Assembly: GCF_014042365.1 (NCBI RefSeq)
Contig: NZ_JACEZS010000016.1
Span: 1-64,000, forward strand
Direction of reading: 5' to 3'
DNA from: Rugamonas fusca
GTDB lineage: Bacteria > Pseudomonadota > Gammaproteobacteria > Burkholderiales > Burkholderiaceae_D
DNA: 64,000 nucleotides
In this document: piece after piece, positions 9,352 through 18,244 of the stretch
Numbering within the stretch: position 1 is the first letter of the stretch
How the letters are laid out: each line of letters begins with the position of its first letter
The notes under the pieces: generated by a model
Told to the model about the DNA's origin: nothing
Databases searched by the model: none
What the model saw: only the letters and a program-made list of their open reading frames with translations
Position numbers and translations under genes: made by a program

Positions 9352-10646
9352 GAGGCGGCAGCCCCCTGGCCCGCCTTGCTGGCGTCGAAGTAGTAGCTGA
9401 CCCGCTTGCGCGGGCTCAGGTACAGCAGCACGTCCTGCGGCACTTGCGCCGGCTTGAGCGACTTGACGATGTTCAGGCCCGTTTCGCGCTCCATGTCCAC
9501 CAGGATGGCCTCGTGCTTGGGCACGGCCGCGTCGTAGATGACGACGATCGGTTTCATCGGCTTGCTGGTGTTGACGGTGGCCACCATGCCCAGCACGCCG
9601 TTGGACAACTGCACCACGGTGCCGGGCGGGTACACGCCCAGGCAGCGGATGAAAATTTGCAGCAGCTTGGGGTCGAACTTGTCGCGCTGGCGGGCGAACA
9701 TCAGCGACAGCGCGTCGTGCGGGGTGAGGGCGGCGCCCAGGTGGGTCGGGTTGCACAGTTCGTCGTAATGGTCGGCGATGGCGACGATGCGGGCCAGCAC
9801 GTTGATGGCCTCGCCTTTGAGCGCGCGCGGATAGCCGCTGCCGTCGTACAGCTCGTGGTGGTCGCGGATGATGGCGGCCACGGCCGGCGCCAGCGCCAGC
9901 TCCTGCGCCATCTCGGCGCCGTACTGGCAGTGCAGCTGGTAGGCGTTCTGTTCAGCGCGGGTGAGCGCCTCGGGCTTGTTGAGGATCTTGTCGGACACCT
10001 TCTTGTGGCCGATGTCGTGCAGCAGCGCGCCCATGCCCAGCATGGAGATCACGGCGTGGGGCAACTGGATGTCGCGCGCGATCATCATGGCCAGCATGGT
10101 CACGTTGAGTGAATGCAGGTACAGTTCCTCGCCACCGACCTTGTCGCCCATCACGTGGATCGCCAGTTCCGGCGCGCACAGGATGGAATCGACGATCTGC
10201 GTGACGAGCTGGCTGGCCTGCGCCACGCTGGCGGCCGGATTGCTGAACAGGTTGGTTTCGATGGAACGGATGGTGCGGGCCGCGTCGAGGAAGGCTTTTT
10301 CGATCTGCCCGGCCTGCTCGCGCTGCTGGTTGATGCGCTCGACCATGGCGCGCTTGGCTTGCTGCATGGCCGGCAGGGCCGGCGCCGGGGCCGGCGCGCT
10401 GGCGGCCGCGGCGCCGTCGGCGGCCACGCCAGCGCCGGCCGCCGGTCCCGGCGTGGCGCCCGGGTCGCTCAGGGCCGGGCTGATGCGCACCGTGCGCAAG
10501 CCCAGGCCGCGCAGCACCTGGATCTGGTCCTCGTCCTTGATCTTGAAGTGGCTGAACGCAAACGGATGCTCGAACCACTTCAAGTCCAGGTGCACGTACA
10601 GGCCCACCCGCAATTGGTCGATCGAGATTTCGGCTTGGTCGAGCAT
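9348..10646 (-). CDS. HD-GYP domain protein with N-terminal DUF3391
   Basis: HD-GYP proteins hydrolyse c-di-GMP to pGpG/GMP. From the ATG at 10646, preceded by GGGGGA 11 bases upstream, the protein has 432 residues. The N-terminus (MLDQAEISIDQLRVGLYV) is of DUF3391 type. An Ala/Pro linker (about 60-95) follows, then the HD-GYP domain with H210-D211 in HDIGH and H263-H264 leading to G271-Y272-P273 in DGSGYP. All hallmark residues are present, so activity is likely. It overlaps the downstream histidine kinase by 4 bases (ATGA). Confidence 0.9.
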   Translation of the reverse strand: MLDQAEISIDQLRVGLYVHLDLKWFEHPFAFSHFKIKDEDQIQVLRGLGLRTVRISPALSDPGATPGPAAGAGVAADGAAAASAPAPAPALPAMQQAKRAMVERINQQREQAGQIEKAFLDAARTIRSIETNLFSNPAASVAQASQLVTQIVDSILCAPELAIHVMGDKVGGEELYLHSLNVTMLAMMIARDIQLPHAVISMLGMGALLHDIGHKKVSDKILNKPEALTRAEQNAYQLHCQYGAEMAQELALAPAVAAIIRDHHELYDGSGYPRALKGEAINVLARIVAIADHYDELCNPTHLGAALTPHDALSLMFARQRDKFDPKLLQIFIRCLGVYPPGTVVQLSNGVLGMVATVNTSKPMKPIVVIYDAAVPKHEAILVDMERETGLNIVKSLKPAQVPQDVLLYLSPRKRVSYYFDASKAGQGAAAS

Positions 10647-10895
10647 GATATCGCTGATCCCCCGGAGTCCGTAACTTTCGGCATGAAAGCGTCTCGCCAC
10701 TGGCGGTGGCGGCTTGCTGATCTACATCATGCTACGGAATCGGGATTTGTGCACCAGAGAATCGGACCATTCTTGACCGGAAGTTGGCGTGCGACAACAT
10801 CCAGCGGCGCGCCGCCCGTGGTGATTGATGCTATCAAACCGCTAGCGTTGCGCGCGGGTCGCACCGGCCGGCGCGCGCGGGGCGGGGCAGGGCGC

Positions 10896-11246
10896 TCAGC
10901 TGCCGCGGTAAGTGGAATAGGCCCAGGGCGATACCACCAGCGGCACGTGGTAGTTCTGATCCACGCTGGCGATGCCGAACGCCAGCGTCACCCGGTCGAT
11001 GAAGCGGGGCGTGGGCAGCTCCACGCCTTGCGCGGCGAAGTAGTCGCCCGCGTCGAACACCAGCTCGTACTGGCCGACCTGCATGGCGTCGCCCTCGAGC
11101 AGCGGCGCGCAACGGCCGTCGGCGTTGGTGACGTCCGTTTTCAGCAAGGTCTTGCCGGCCGGTCCGACGGCGTACAGCGCCACTTTCACGCCGGCCCCAG
11201 GCTTGCCGACGGTGATGTCGAGCACGTGCGTACTGAGCTTACCCAT
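10896..11246 (-). CDS. uraH: 5-hydroxyisourate hydrolase (transthyretin-like)
   Basis: This enzyme hydrolyses 5-hydroxyisourate, the product of urate oxidation, to OHCU in the ureide pathway. The 116-residue protein starts MGKLSTHVLDI, has the RVTLAFGI and NYHVPLVVSPW blocks, and ends with the diagnostic YRGS tetrapeptide. The start at 11246 is supported by an excellent GGAGGAG eight bases upstream, so a longer in-frame extension is discarded. It is divergent from puuE. No urate oxidase or OHCU decarboxylase gene is adjacent. Confidence 0.95.
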   Translation of the reverse strand: MGKLSTHVLDITVGKPGAGVKVALYAVGPAGKTLLKTDVTNADGRCAPLLEGDAMQVGQYELVFDAGDYFAAQGVELPTPRFIDRVTLAFGIASVDQNYHVPLVVSPWAYSTYRGS

Positions 11247-11257
11247 GGTTTCTCCTC

Positions 11258-11336
11258 CATATATGTTTGGGTGGTGGTGTCTATGTAGCAAATCATATAC
11301 TGGGGCTGGCGGAGCAATATATGATGCGCCATATAT
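11258..11336. promoter_or_regulatory. Divergent uraH-puuE control region with ATATATG/CATATAT inverted repeat
   Basis: The 122-base divergent gap contains a perfect inverted repeat, ATATATG-N6-CATATAT, at 11317-11336 and an 8-bp palindrome CATATATG at 11258-11265 next to the uraH ribosome-binding site. A CATATA also occurs near 11294. Recurring CATATA half-sites between divergent purine-degradation genes look like operators for a shared regulator. The regulator is not identified in the window. Confidence 0.5.
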
Positions 11337-11368
11337 CCTTCATTGCCCCTCTTTCCCTTTGACTGACG

Positions 11369-12322
11369 ATGACAACTTACGATCACTACCCGCGCGACAT
11401 GATCGGCTACGGCCGCACCCCACCGCACGCCAACTGGCCGGGCAAGGCCAGGGTGGCGCTGCAGTTCGTGCTCAATTACGAGGAGGGCGGCGAGAACAAC
11501 GTGCTGCATGGCGATCCGGCGTCGGAAACCTTCCTGTCGGAGATCATCGGCGCGGCCGCGTTCACCAACCGCCACCTGAGCATGGAATCGATCTACGAGT
11601 ACGGCTCGCGGGCCGGCCTGTGGCGGCTGTTGCGCATGTTCGAGGAGCGCAAGCTGCCGCTGACCATCTTCGGCGTGGCCATGGCGCTCAAGCGCAACCC
11701 GGAGGCGGTGGCCGCGTTCCAGCAACTGGGCCACGAAATCGCCTGCCACGGCCTGCGCTGGATCTCGTACCAGAACATGGACGAGGCCACGGAACGGGCC
11801 CACATGCGCGAAGCGGTGGCCATCATCAAGGAGCTGACCGGCGCCGCGCCGCAAGGCTGGTACACGGGCCGCGATTCGCCCAACACGCGCAAGCTGGTGG
11901 TGGAGCACGGCGGCTTCCGCTACGACGCCGATTATTACGGCGACGACCTGCCATTCTGGCAAAAGGTGGACTACACGGACGCCAGCGGCCAGCCGGCCGT
12001 GGCGCCGCAACTGATCGTGCCCTACACGCTCGATACCAACGACATGCGCTTCGCCGCCATGCAGGGCTTTAACTCGGGCACCCAGTTCTTCGACTACCTG
12101 AAGGACGCGTTCGACGTGCTGTACGCGGAAGGCGACCCCAATGGCCTGAACCAGCCCAAGATGTTGTCGATCGGCCTGCACTGCCGCCTGGTGGGCCGCC
12201 CGGCCCGCGCCGCCGCGCTGGCGCGCTTTCTCGACTACGTGCAAAGCCACGAACACGTGTGGATCACGCGCCGCATCGACATCGCCGAGCACTGGCACGC
12301 GCATCATCCGTTCCAGGGCTGA
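11369..12322 (+). CDS. puuE: Allantoinase PuuE (polysaccharide-deacetylase fold)
   Basis: PuuE converts allantoin to allantoate and is unrelated to the amidohydrolase allantoinases. The 317-residue protein has the family start (YPRDMIGYGRTPP), the FVLNYEEGGENN and NRHLSMESIYEYGSR blocks, and the NodB-like catalytic region with HEIACHG and GWYTGRDSPNTR. Length is typical. It is divergent from uraH, which supports a joint role in urate breakdown. The gene starts at ATG 11369, with only a poor purine stretch upstream. Confidence 0.93.
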   Translation: MTTYDHYPRDMIGYGRTPPHANWPGKARVALQFVLNYEEGGENNVLHGDPASETFLSEIIGAAAFTNRHLSMESIYEYGSRAGLWRLLRMFEERKLPLTIFGVAMALKRNPEAVAAFQQLGHEIACHGLRWISYQNMDEATERAHMREAVAIIKELTGAAPQGWYTGRDSPNTRKLVVEHGGFRYDADYYGDDLPFWQKVDYTDASGQPAVAPQLIVPYTLDTNDMRFAAMQGFNSGTQFFDYLKDAFDVLYAEGDPNGLNQPKMLSIGLHCRLVGRPARAAALARFLDYVQSHEHVWITRRIDIAEHWHAHHPFQG

Positions 12323-12387
12323 GCACGCGCGCGTAATGGCTTGCGGCCGGCCCAATCGCGCCGATTCGGGCGTATGATGGCGTAGTC

Positions 12388-12436
12388 TGCCCGGCCCGGC
12401 CGGGCATCGCCGCCGCGGGCAGCCAGCCTGGCTGCC
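12388..12436. other. Two adjacent GC-rich hairpins between puuE and xdhB
   Basis: In the 153-base gap, TGCCCGGC-CCG-GCCGGGCA (12388-12406) and GGCAGCCA-GCC-TGGCTGCC (12418-12436) form two 8-bp stems in tandem. Neither is followed by a T-run. They may end puuE transcription or shape the xdhB 5' leader. Confidence 0.4.
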
Positions 12437-12475
12437 TGCCACTTTCACGCACACCGCGTCTGAAAGGAGCCCGCC

Positions 12476-14803
12476 ATGAACTACGCCGGCGCGAACGAAC
12501 GCCACGCCACGGCATGGACCGCCGTGGGCTTGCCCAGCGCCCATGAATCGGCCCGGCTGCACGTGCTGGGCAAAGCCACCTACACCGACGACATGCCCGA
12601 ACTCCAGGGCACGCTGCACGCGGCGCTGGGCTTGTCGGCGCGGGCCCACGCCAGCATCGTCGCGCTGGACCTGGCCCCGGTGCTGGCCGCGCCCGGCGTG
12701 GTGGCCGCCTACACGGCGCGCGACTTCCCCGGCGTGAACGAGTGCGGCCCCATCGTCCACGACGATCCCATCCTGGCCGACGGCGAAGTGCTGTACCTGG
12801 GCCAGCCCCTGTTCGTGGTGGTGGCCGACAGCCACGACAACGCCCGCCGCGCGGCGCGCCGCGCCGCCGTCACCTACGCCGATCTTCCCGCCATCTTCAC
12901 CCCGCAGCAGGCGCGCGCCGCACGCGCGCACGTGCTGCCGCCCATGCTGCTGCAGCGGGGCGACTGCCAGGCGGCGCTGGACCTGGCGCTGCACAAGGTG
13001 CGCGGCCGGCTGTTCGTTGGCGGCCAGGAGCACTTCTACCTGGAAGGCCAGGTGGCCTACGCCATCCCGCGCGAGGAGCAGTGCCTGCTGGTGCACTGCT
13101 CGACCCAGCACCCGAGCGAGATGCAGCACGTGCTGGCCCACGCGCTGGCCTTGCCGGCGCACCAGGTGCAGGTGGAATGCCGGCGCATGGGCGGCGGCTT
13201 TGGCGGCAAGGAATCGCAGTCGGCGCTGTGGGCGGCGCTGGCCGGGCTGGCCGCGCACCGGCTGCAGCGCCCGGTCAAGCTGCGCGCCGACCGCGACGAC
13301 GACATGCTCGTCACCGGCAAGCGCCACTGCTTCTACTACGAATACGAGGCCGGCTACGACGCCGACGGGCGCATCCTGGCCGCGCGCGTGGACATGACCC
13401 TGCGGGCCGGGTATTCGGCCGACCTGTCGGGCCCCGTCGCCACGCGCGCCGTGTGCCACTTCGATAACGCCTACTACCTGTCGGACGTGGAGATACGCGC
13501 CGCCTGCGGCAGGACCAACACCCAGTCCAACACGGCCTTCCGCGGCTTTGGCGGGCCGCAGGGCGCGCTCGCCATCGAATGCATCATCGACGACATCGCG
13601 CGCCACCTGGGCGTCGATCCGCTCGATGTGCGGCGCCGCAATTTCTACGGCATCACGGAGCGCAACGTCACGCCGTACGGCCAGACCATCGTCGACAATG
13701 TGATCGCCGACCTGGTGGCCGACCTGGAGCAGGGCAGCGACTACCGCGTGCGCCGCGCCGCCAGCGCCCAGTTCAACGCACGCAGTCCGGTGCTGAAGAA
13801 GGGCATCGCGCTCACGCCCGTCAAGTTCGGCATCGCCTTCAACGTCACGCATTTGAACCAGGCGGGCGCGCTGGTGCACGTGTACGCGGACGGCTCGGTG
13901 CTGGTCAACCACGGCGGCACGGAGATGGGGCAGGGCATCAACACCAAGGTGATGCAGGTGGTGGCGCACGAACTGGGACTGGACCTGAACCGCGTGCGCA
14001 TGACGGCCACCGACACGGCCAAGGTGCCCAACACCTCGGCCACGGCCGCCTCCACCGGCGCGGACCTGAATGGCAAGGCGGCGCAGGAGGCGGCGCGCCG
14101 CATCCGCGAGCGGCTGGCCGTGCTGGCCTCGTGCCTGTATGGCGGCGGCGCCGCCGCCGTGCGCTTCGCCGGCAACCAGGTGCACGTGAATGGCCGGGCG
14201 TTGCCGTTCACGGCGCTGGTGCGGCAAGCCTACCTGGCGCGGGTCCAGCTGTGGTCGGACGGCTTCTACGCCACGCCCGGTTTGTACTGGGACCCCGTCA
14301 CCATGCAGGGCCACCCGTTCTCGTACTACGCGTATGGCGCGGCCGTGTCGGAAGTGGTGGTCGATACGCTCACCGGCGAATGGAAGCTGCTGCGGGCCGA
14401 CGTGCTGTACGACGCGGGCCGCTCGCTCAACCCGGCCATCGACGTGGGCCAGGTGGAGGGCGCCTTCATCCAGGGCATGGGCTGGCTGACGACGGAGGAA
14501 CTGTGGTGGAACGCGGACGGGAAACTGATGACGCACGCGCCGTCCACCTACAAGATCCCCGCCATCTCGGACTGTCCGGACGAATTCCACGTGCGCCTGT
14601 ACCAGAACGCCAACGTGGAGGACAGCATCCACCGCTCCAAGGCCGTGGGCGAGCCGCCGCTGCTGCTGCCGTTCTCCGTGTTCTTCGCCATCCGCGACGC
14701 CATTTCCAGCGTGGGTCAGCACCGCGTGCGCCCGCCGCTCGATGCGCCGGCCACGTGCGAGGCCATCCTGCGCGCCATCACGGCCGTGCGCACGGCCCAT
14801 TGA
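12476..14803 (+). CDS. xdhB: Xanthine dehydrogenase molybdopterin-binding (large) subunit
   Basis: The large subunit carries the molybdenum cofactor and hydroxylates hypoxanthine and xanthine to urate. The 775-residue protein shows the family start (ESARLHVLGKATYTDDMPE), the a/b hammerhead, the RMGGGFGGKE loop, the NTQSNTAFRGFGGPQG block and the C-terminal IDVGQVEGAFIQGMGW region. The expected glutamate for purine attack is in KAVGEPPLLL. A GAAAGGAG precedes the ATG. The small FAD/2Fe-2S subunit xdhA and the chaperone xdhC, normally adjacent, are absent here. guaD follows after 12 bases. Confidence 0.95.
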   Translation: MNYAGANERHATAWTAVGLPSAHESARLHVLGKATYTDDMPELQGTLHAALGLSARAHASIVALDLAPVLAAPGVVAAYTARDFPGVNECGPIVHDDPILADGEVLYLGQPLFVVVADSHDNARRAARRAAVTYADLPAIFTPQQARAARAHVLPPMLLQRGDCQAALDLALHKVRGRLFVGGQEHFYLEGQVAYAIPREEQCLLVHCSTQHPSEMQHVLAHALALPAHQVQVECRRMGGGFGGKESQSALWAALAGLAAHRLQRPVKLRADRDDDMLVTGKRHCFYYEYEAGYDADGRILAARVDMTLRAGYSADLSGPVATRAVCHFDNAYYLSDVEIRAACGRTNTQSNTAFRGFGGPQGALAIECIIDDIARHLGVDPLDVRRRNFYGITERNVTPYGQTIVDNVIADLVADLEQGSDYRVRRAASAQFNARSPVLKKGIALTPVKFGIAFNVTHLNQAGALVHVYADGSVLVNHGGTEMGQGINTKVMQVVAHELGLDLNRVRMTATDTAKVPNTSATAASTGADLNGKAAQEAARRIRERLAVLASCLYGGGAAAVRFAGNQVHVNGRALPFTALVRQAYLARVQLWSDGFYATPGLYWDPVTMQGHPFSYYAYGAAVSEVVVDTLTGEWKLLRADVLYDAGRSLNPAIDVGQVEGAFIQGMGWLTTEELWWNADGKLMTHAPSTYKIPAISDCPDEFHVRLYQNANVEDSIHRSKAVGEPPLLLPFSVFFAIRDAISSVGQHRVRPPLDAPATCEAILRAITAVRTAH

Positions 14804-14815
14804 CCGGGATCGACC

Positions 14816-16111
14816 ATGCAAGCCTACCGCGCCAGCCTGCTCCACTTCCACGCCGATCCGGCCTTCAGCGACGACGCCCACCATTGGCACGAGGATGGCC
14901 TGCTGCTGGTCGATGACGGCCACGTGGTGGCGGCCGGCGATTACGCCACGTTGCACGCCACGCTGGCGCCGGGCACGCCGCTGCACGACTACAGCGGAAA
15001 ATTGATCACGCCCGGCTTCATCGACACCCACGTCCACTATCCGCAGACCGACATGATCGCCTCGCCGGCGCCGGGCCTGCTGCCGTGGCTGGAGACGTAC
15101 ACCTTCCCCACCGAGCGCCAGTTCGCGGACCCGGCGCACGCGGCCCGCACGGCCGAATTCTTCCTCGACGAGCTGCTACGCTGCGGCACCACCACGGCCA
15201 TGGTGTACTGCACCGTGCACGCCGCTTCTGTGGACGCCTTGTTCGCGGCCGCCGGGCAGCGCCAGTTGCGCATGGTGGCCGGCAAGGTGCTGATGGACCG
15301 CCATTGCCCCGAATGGCTGCGCGACACGGCCGAAACGGGGGCGCGCGACAGCGAGGCGCTGATCCGGCGCTGGCACAAGAATGGCCGCGCGCTGTACGCC
15401 ATCACACCCCGTTTCGCCCCCACCTCCACGGAAGACCAATTGCGGCTGGCCGGCGAACTGGCCACGGCGTGGCCGGACACCTTCGTGCAAAGCCACGTAT
15501 CGGAAAACGCCGATGAATGCCGCTGGGCGCGCGCACTGTTCCCGCAGGCGCGCAGCTACCTGGACGTGTACGAGCGCTGCGGCCTGCTGCGCCCGCGCGC
15601 CGTGTACGGCCATTGCATCTGGCTCGACGACACTGACCGCGCCCGCATGGCCGCCACGGGCGCGGCGGCCGCCGTCTGCCCCACCTCCAACCTGTTCCTG
15701 GGCAGCGGCCTGTTCGACTTCGCCCTGGCCGACCGCGCCGGCATGCGCGTGGCGCTGGCCACGGACGTGGGCGGCGGCACCTCGTTCTCCATGTTGCAAA
15801 CAATGAATGAAGCCTATAAAGTAGCGCGCTTGACGGGCAGCTATCTGCCGGCCCTGCGCATGTTCTACCTGGCCACGCTGGGCGCGGCCCGCGCCATGGG
15901 GCTGGAAGGGACGATAGGCGCTTTCGCGCCGGGCGCGGAAGCGGATTTCATCGTGCTCGATCCGCAAGCGACGCCGCTCTTGCAGCGTCGCACCAGCCAC
16001 TGCGCCAGCCTGGAGGAATTGCTGTTCGCGCTGGCGCTGCTGGGCGACGACCGCGCCGTGGCCGCCACCTACGCGGCCGGCAACCGGGTTCACGTGCGCG
16101 ACGCTGCCTGA
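14816..16111 (+). CDS. guaD: Guanine deaminase
   Basis: GuaD deaminates guanine to xanthine, the substrate of the upstream xanthine dehydrogenase. The 431-residue amidohydrolase has the metal motif H72-V-H74 in FIDTHVHYPQTD, then SHVSEN, YGHCIW and the late ATDVGGGTSFSM block, all diagnostic. It starts 12 bases after xdhB and is certainly in the same transcript. It is followed after 32 bases by an exported adenosine-deaminase-like gene. Length is normal. Confidence 0.95.
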   Translation: MQAYRASLLHFHADPAFSDDAHHWHEDGLLLVDDGHVVAAGDYATLHATLAPGTPLHDYSGKLITPGFIDTHVHYPQTDMIASPAPGLLPWLETYTFPTERQFADPAHAARTAEFFLDELLRCGTTTAMVYCTVHAASVDALFAAAGQRQLRMVAGKVLMDRHCPEWLRDTAETGARDSEALIRRWHKNGRALYAITPRFAPTSTEDQLRLAGELATAWPDTFVQSHVSENADECRWARALFPQARSYLDVYERCGLLRPRAVYGHCIWLDDTDRARMAATGAAAAVCPTSNLFLGSGLFDFALADRAGMRVALATDVGGGTSFSMLQTMNEAYKVARLTGSYLPALRMFYLATLGAARAMGLEGTIGAFAPGAEADFIVLDPQATPLLQRRTSHCASLEELLFALALLGDDRAVAATYAAGNRVHVRDAA

Positions 16112-16143
16112 TGTTCGACCTCCAACCTTAGCGAGACCACCGC

Positions 16144-17646
16144 ATGCAAAGAAAAATCGCCAGCCTGATGCTGCCCGCGGCAGCCGCCGTCCTCGCCGCC
16201 TGCGCCATGCCGTATGCGGCCCACGCCGCCGGCGCCAACGCGGGCACTGCCGCCGCCCGCAACGAAGCGATCACCCGGCGCCATTTCGCCGCGCTGGTGG
16301 CCGGCAGCGAGCCCAGGCTGGCCGAGCTGACCATGTTCTTCACCATGATGCCCAAGGGCGGCGACCTGCACCACCATTATTCGGGCGCCCTGTACGCCGA
16401 GCAGTACCTGGAGTGGGTGGACCAGCAGCACTACTGCGTCAACCGCGCCAGCTACCGGATCGAGACGAACCAGGCCACCGTCGCCGCCGAGCAGGCCAAG
16501 CCGGCCGCCGAGCGCGCGTGCCTGACGGGCCAGCAGGTGATGGGCGATAACACGCTGCTGGCGCAAGTGCTGCAGCACTGGTCGGACAAGGACTTCTACA
16601 ACCACAGCGGCAACCAGTCGCCGCCGGACCGCCAGTTCTTCGACACCTTCGCCTATTTCGGCCCGGTGTCCTCGACCAACGCGCGCGACGGCCTGCAGCG
16701 CCTCAAGCAGCGCGCCATCCAGGAAAACCTGAGCTACATCGAGACCATCTTCGAGCTGGCGCCGTTCACCCATAACGACGATTTCGACCGCGACGCGCTG
16801 GCCCACGGCGTGACGGATGCGGCGCTGGAAGCCTACAGCGCGCAACTGGAGCACGAGCAGGGCTACCAGCAGTGGATCACGTCCTACCTGGACAACCTCA
16901 AGACGGGCAGTGCCGGCATCGATGATGAGCAGTTCACCATGCGCTACCAGCCCTTCGTGCTGCGCTTCCTGTCGCCGTCGCAGGTGTTCGCGTCCATGGT
17001 GGCGAGCTTCAAGCTGGCCGCCATGAGCCCGCAGATCGTGGGCGTCAACATCGTGGGGCAGGAGAGCGTGCACGTCTCCATGCGCGACTACGCGATGCAC
17101 ATGCAGATGTTCCGCTTCCTGAAAGCGAAGTACCCGGCCGTCAAGCTGGCGCTGCATGCGGGCGAGCTGGCGCTGGGCATGGTGCCGCCGGAAGGCTTGA
17201 CCTTCCATATCCAGGACGCGGTGGAGGTGGCTGGCGCCAGCCGCATCGGCCACGGCATGGATATCGCCCATGAGACCAATCCGCTGGCCATCATGAAAAC
17301 CATGCATGACAAGGGCATCGCCGTCGAAGTCAACCTGAGCAGCAACGACTTCATCCTCGGCATCAAGGGCGCGGCCCACCCCGTCACGCTGTACCGCAAG
17401 TACGGCGTGCCGTTCGTGCTGGCCACCGATGACGCGGGCGTGTCGCGCAACAACCTGTCGGGTGAGTACGTGCTGTACGCGGCCCGCTACCGGCCCGACT
17501 ACGCGGAAGTGAAAAAGCTGTCCTACGACAGCCTGCGCTATGCGTTCCTGGCGCCGGCCGACAAGCAGCGCCTGCTCAAGGCGCTCGATGGCAGGTTCGC
17601 CCGCTTCGAAGCGGCCATCGCGGCCGCCGAACCGAAGCGCAAGTAA
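16144..17646 (+). CDS. Exported adenosine-deaminase-family protein (probable lipoprotein)
   Basis: The 500-residue protein has a signal peptide with a lipobox-like L17-A-A-C20 and an alternative AHA-A cleavage site. The ADA fold follows: KGGDLHHHYSGALY (metal histidines), LALHAGE, SRIGHGMDI, VEVNLSSND and the catalytic-type ATDDAGVSR. It is longer than cytoplasmic Add (about 330-350), like secreted ADGF-type deaminases. The export signal implies deamination of adenosine outside the cytoplasm, which fits the nuclease and nucleotidase genes nearby. Substrate is inferred. Confidence 0.82.
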   Translation: MQRKIASLMLPAAAAVLAACAMPYAAHAAGANAGTAAARNEAITRRHFAALVAGSEPRLAELTMFFTMMPKGGDLHHHYSGALYAEQYLEWVDQQHYCVNRASYRIETNQATVAAEQAKPAAERACLTGQQVMGDNTLLAQVLQHWSDKDFYNHSGNQSPPDRQFFDTFAYFGPVSSTNARDGLQRLKQRAIQENLSYIETIFELAPFTHNDDFDRDALAHGVTDAALEAYSAQLEHEQGYQQWITSYLDNLKTGSAGIDDEQFTMRYQPFVLRFLSPSQVFASMVASFKLAAMSPQIVGVNIVGQESVHVSMRDYAMHMQMFRFLKAKYPAVKLALHAGELALGMVPPEGLTFHIQDAVEVAGASRIGHGMDIAHETNPLAIMKTMHDKGIAVEVNLSSNDFILGIKGAAHPVTLYRKYGVPFVLATDDAGVSRNNLSGEYVLYAARYRPDYAEVKKLSYDSLRYAFLAPADKQRLLKALDGRFARFEAAIAAAEPKRK

Positions 17647-17652
17647 GCCGTG

Positions 17653-17696
17653 CGCCGCCCGCCGCGCCGGCGCCGTCTGCGCGCCGGCGGGCGGCG
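17653..17696 (+). terminator. GC-rich hairpin after the adenosine-deaminase-like gene
   Basis: A perfect 12-bp stem, CGCCGCCCGCCG / CGGCGGGCGGCG, with a partly self-complementary interior begins 7 bases after the stop codon. It lacks a clear T-run but is placed where the xdhB-guaD-ADA transcript should end. Confidence 0.45.
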
Positions 17697-17765
17697 TGGC
17701 GTTGCCCCGCCGCGACATAAATTGGTGGACTTACTCTAGTTTCATTCTGTTCCAAAGATGAATTA

Positions 17766-17795
17766 TTTTCATGCCACTGTGGCCTGAACTATAAT
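17766..17795 (+). promoter_or_regulatory. Candidate sigma-70 promoter for the Oar-type TonB receptor
   Basis: TTTTCA at 17766-17771, an 18-base spacer and a perfect TATAAT at 17790-17795. A start near 17802 would leave a leader of about 440 bases before the ATG at 18245. Confidence 0.45.
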
Positions 17796-18244
17796 CCCGC
17801 CCGGCAGCCCCGGCCTTGCCTTTGTTCTAAGTCCGTCATGCGGTTTTCGGCTTCATTTATTTGCTTCTCGTCTTAATCCCTAAGATAAATCGTATTTGTC
17901 AACCATTTTGCCATCATGCATAGTGGGACGAGGATCCAAAAATGCAATATTTTTGCTTCTACAACATCTTTGGGATGGGCTGACACAGGGTTTTGACGTA
18001 GTACGGCGGCGCTGATCGGCGCCATTTTCTTTTTGAGCAACGTTGCCATAAAGATGTCATTACCTTGAAATATTGAACCGATACACTTGTGCGTTGCGCC
18101 CGCAGGGCCAGCGCCTGGCATGGCGTGCGGCGGCAGATGTTTGGCCACGCGGCCACGCGGCTTACCAGTTGCAGCACAGTAAAGAGGAGTTCCCGCTACC
18201 CGCGCGGATTCCATATAACTATTCGTCTATTTTGGGGTTACACC

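Larger units (their letters stand above)
17647..18244. other. 598-base gene-free region: hairpin, promoter and long leader before TonB receptor
   Basis: The first part holds a large GC-rich inverted repeat (17653-17696). An AT-richer stretch then carries a good sigma-70 type promoter (17766-17795). From there about 450 bases run to the TonB receptor start codon. Short frames on the minus strand (for example 17873-18214) lack ribosome-binding sites and plausible composition, and I do not call them. No RNA family was recognised in the leader. Confidence 0.6.

Noticed and set aside
11186..15139. Very long open frame (over 1300 codons) antisense to xdhB, guaD and puuE
   Set aside because: Composition is Arg/His/Gly/Gln-rich low complexity, typical of frames opposite high-GC genes. 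The plus-strand proteins are clear family members. Similar antisense frames at 18227-21688, 39002-42805 and 56474-60118 were rejected for the same reason.
17873..18214. Short minus-strand frame in the gap before the Oar-type receptor
   Set aside because: No ribosome-binding site, mixed composition and no family resemblance. It overlaps the likely leader of the receptor gene.
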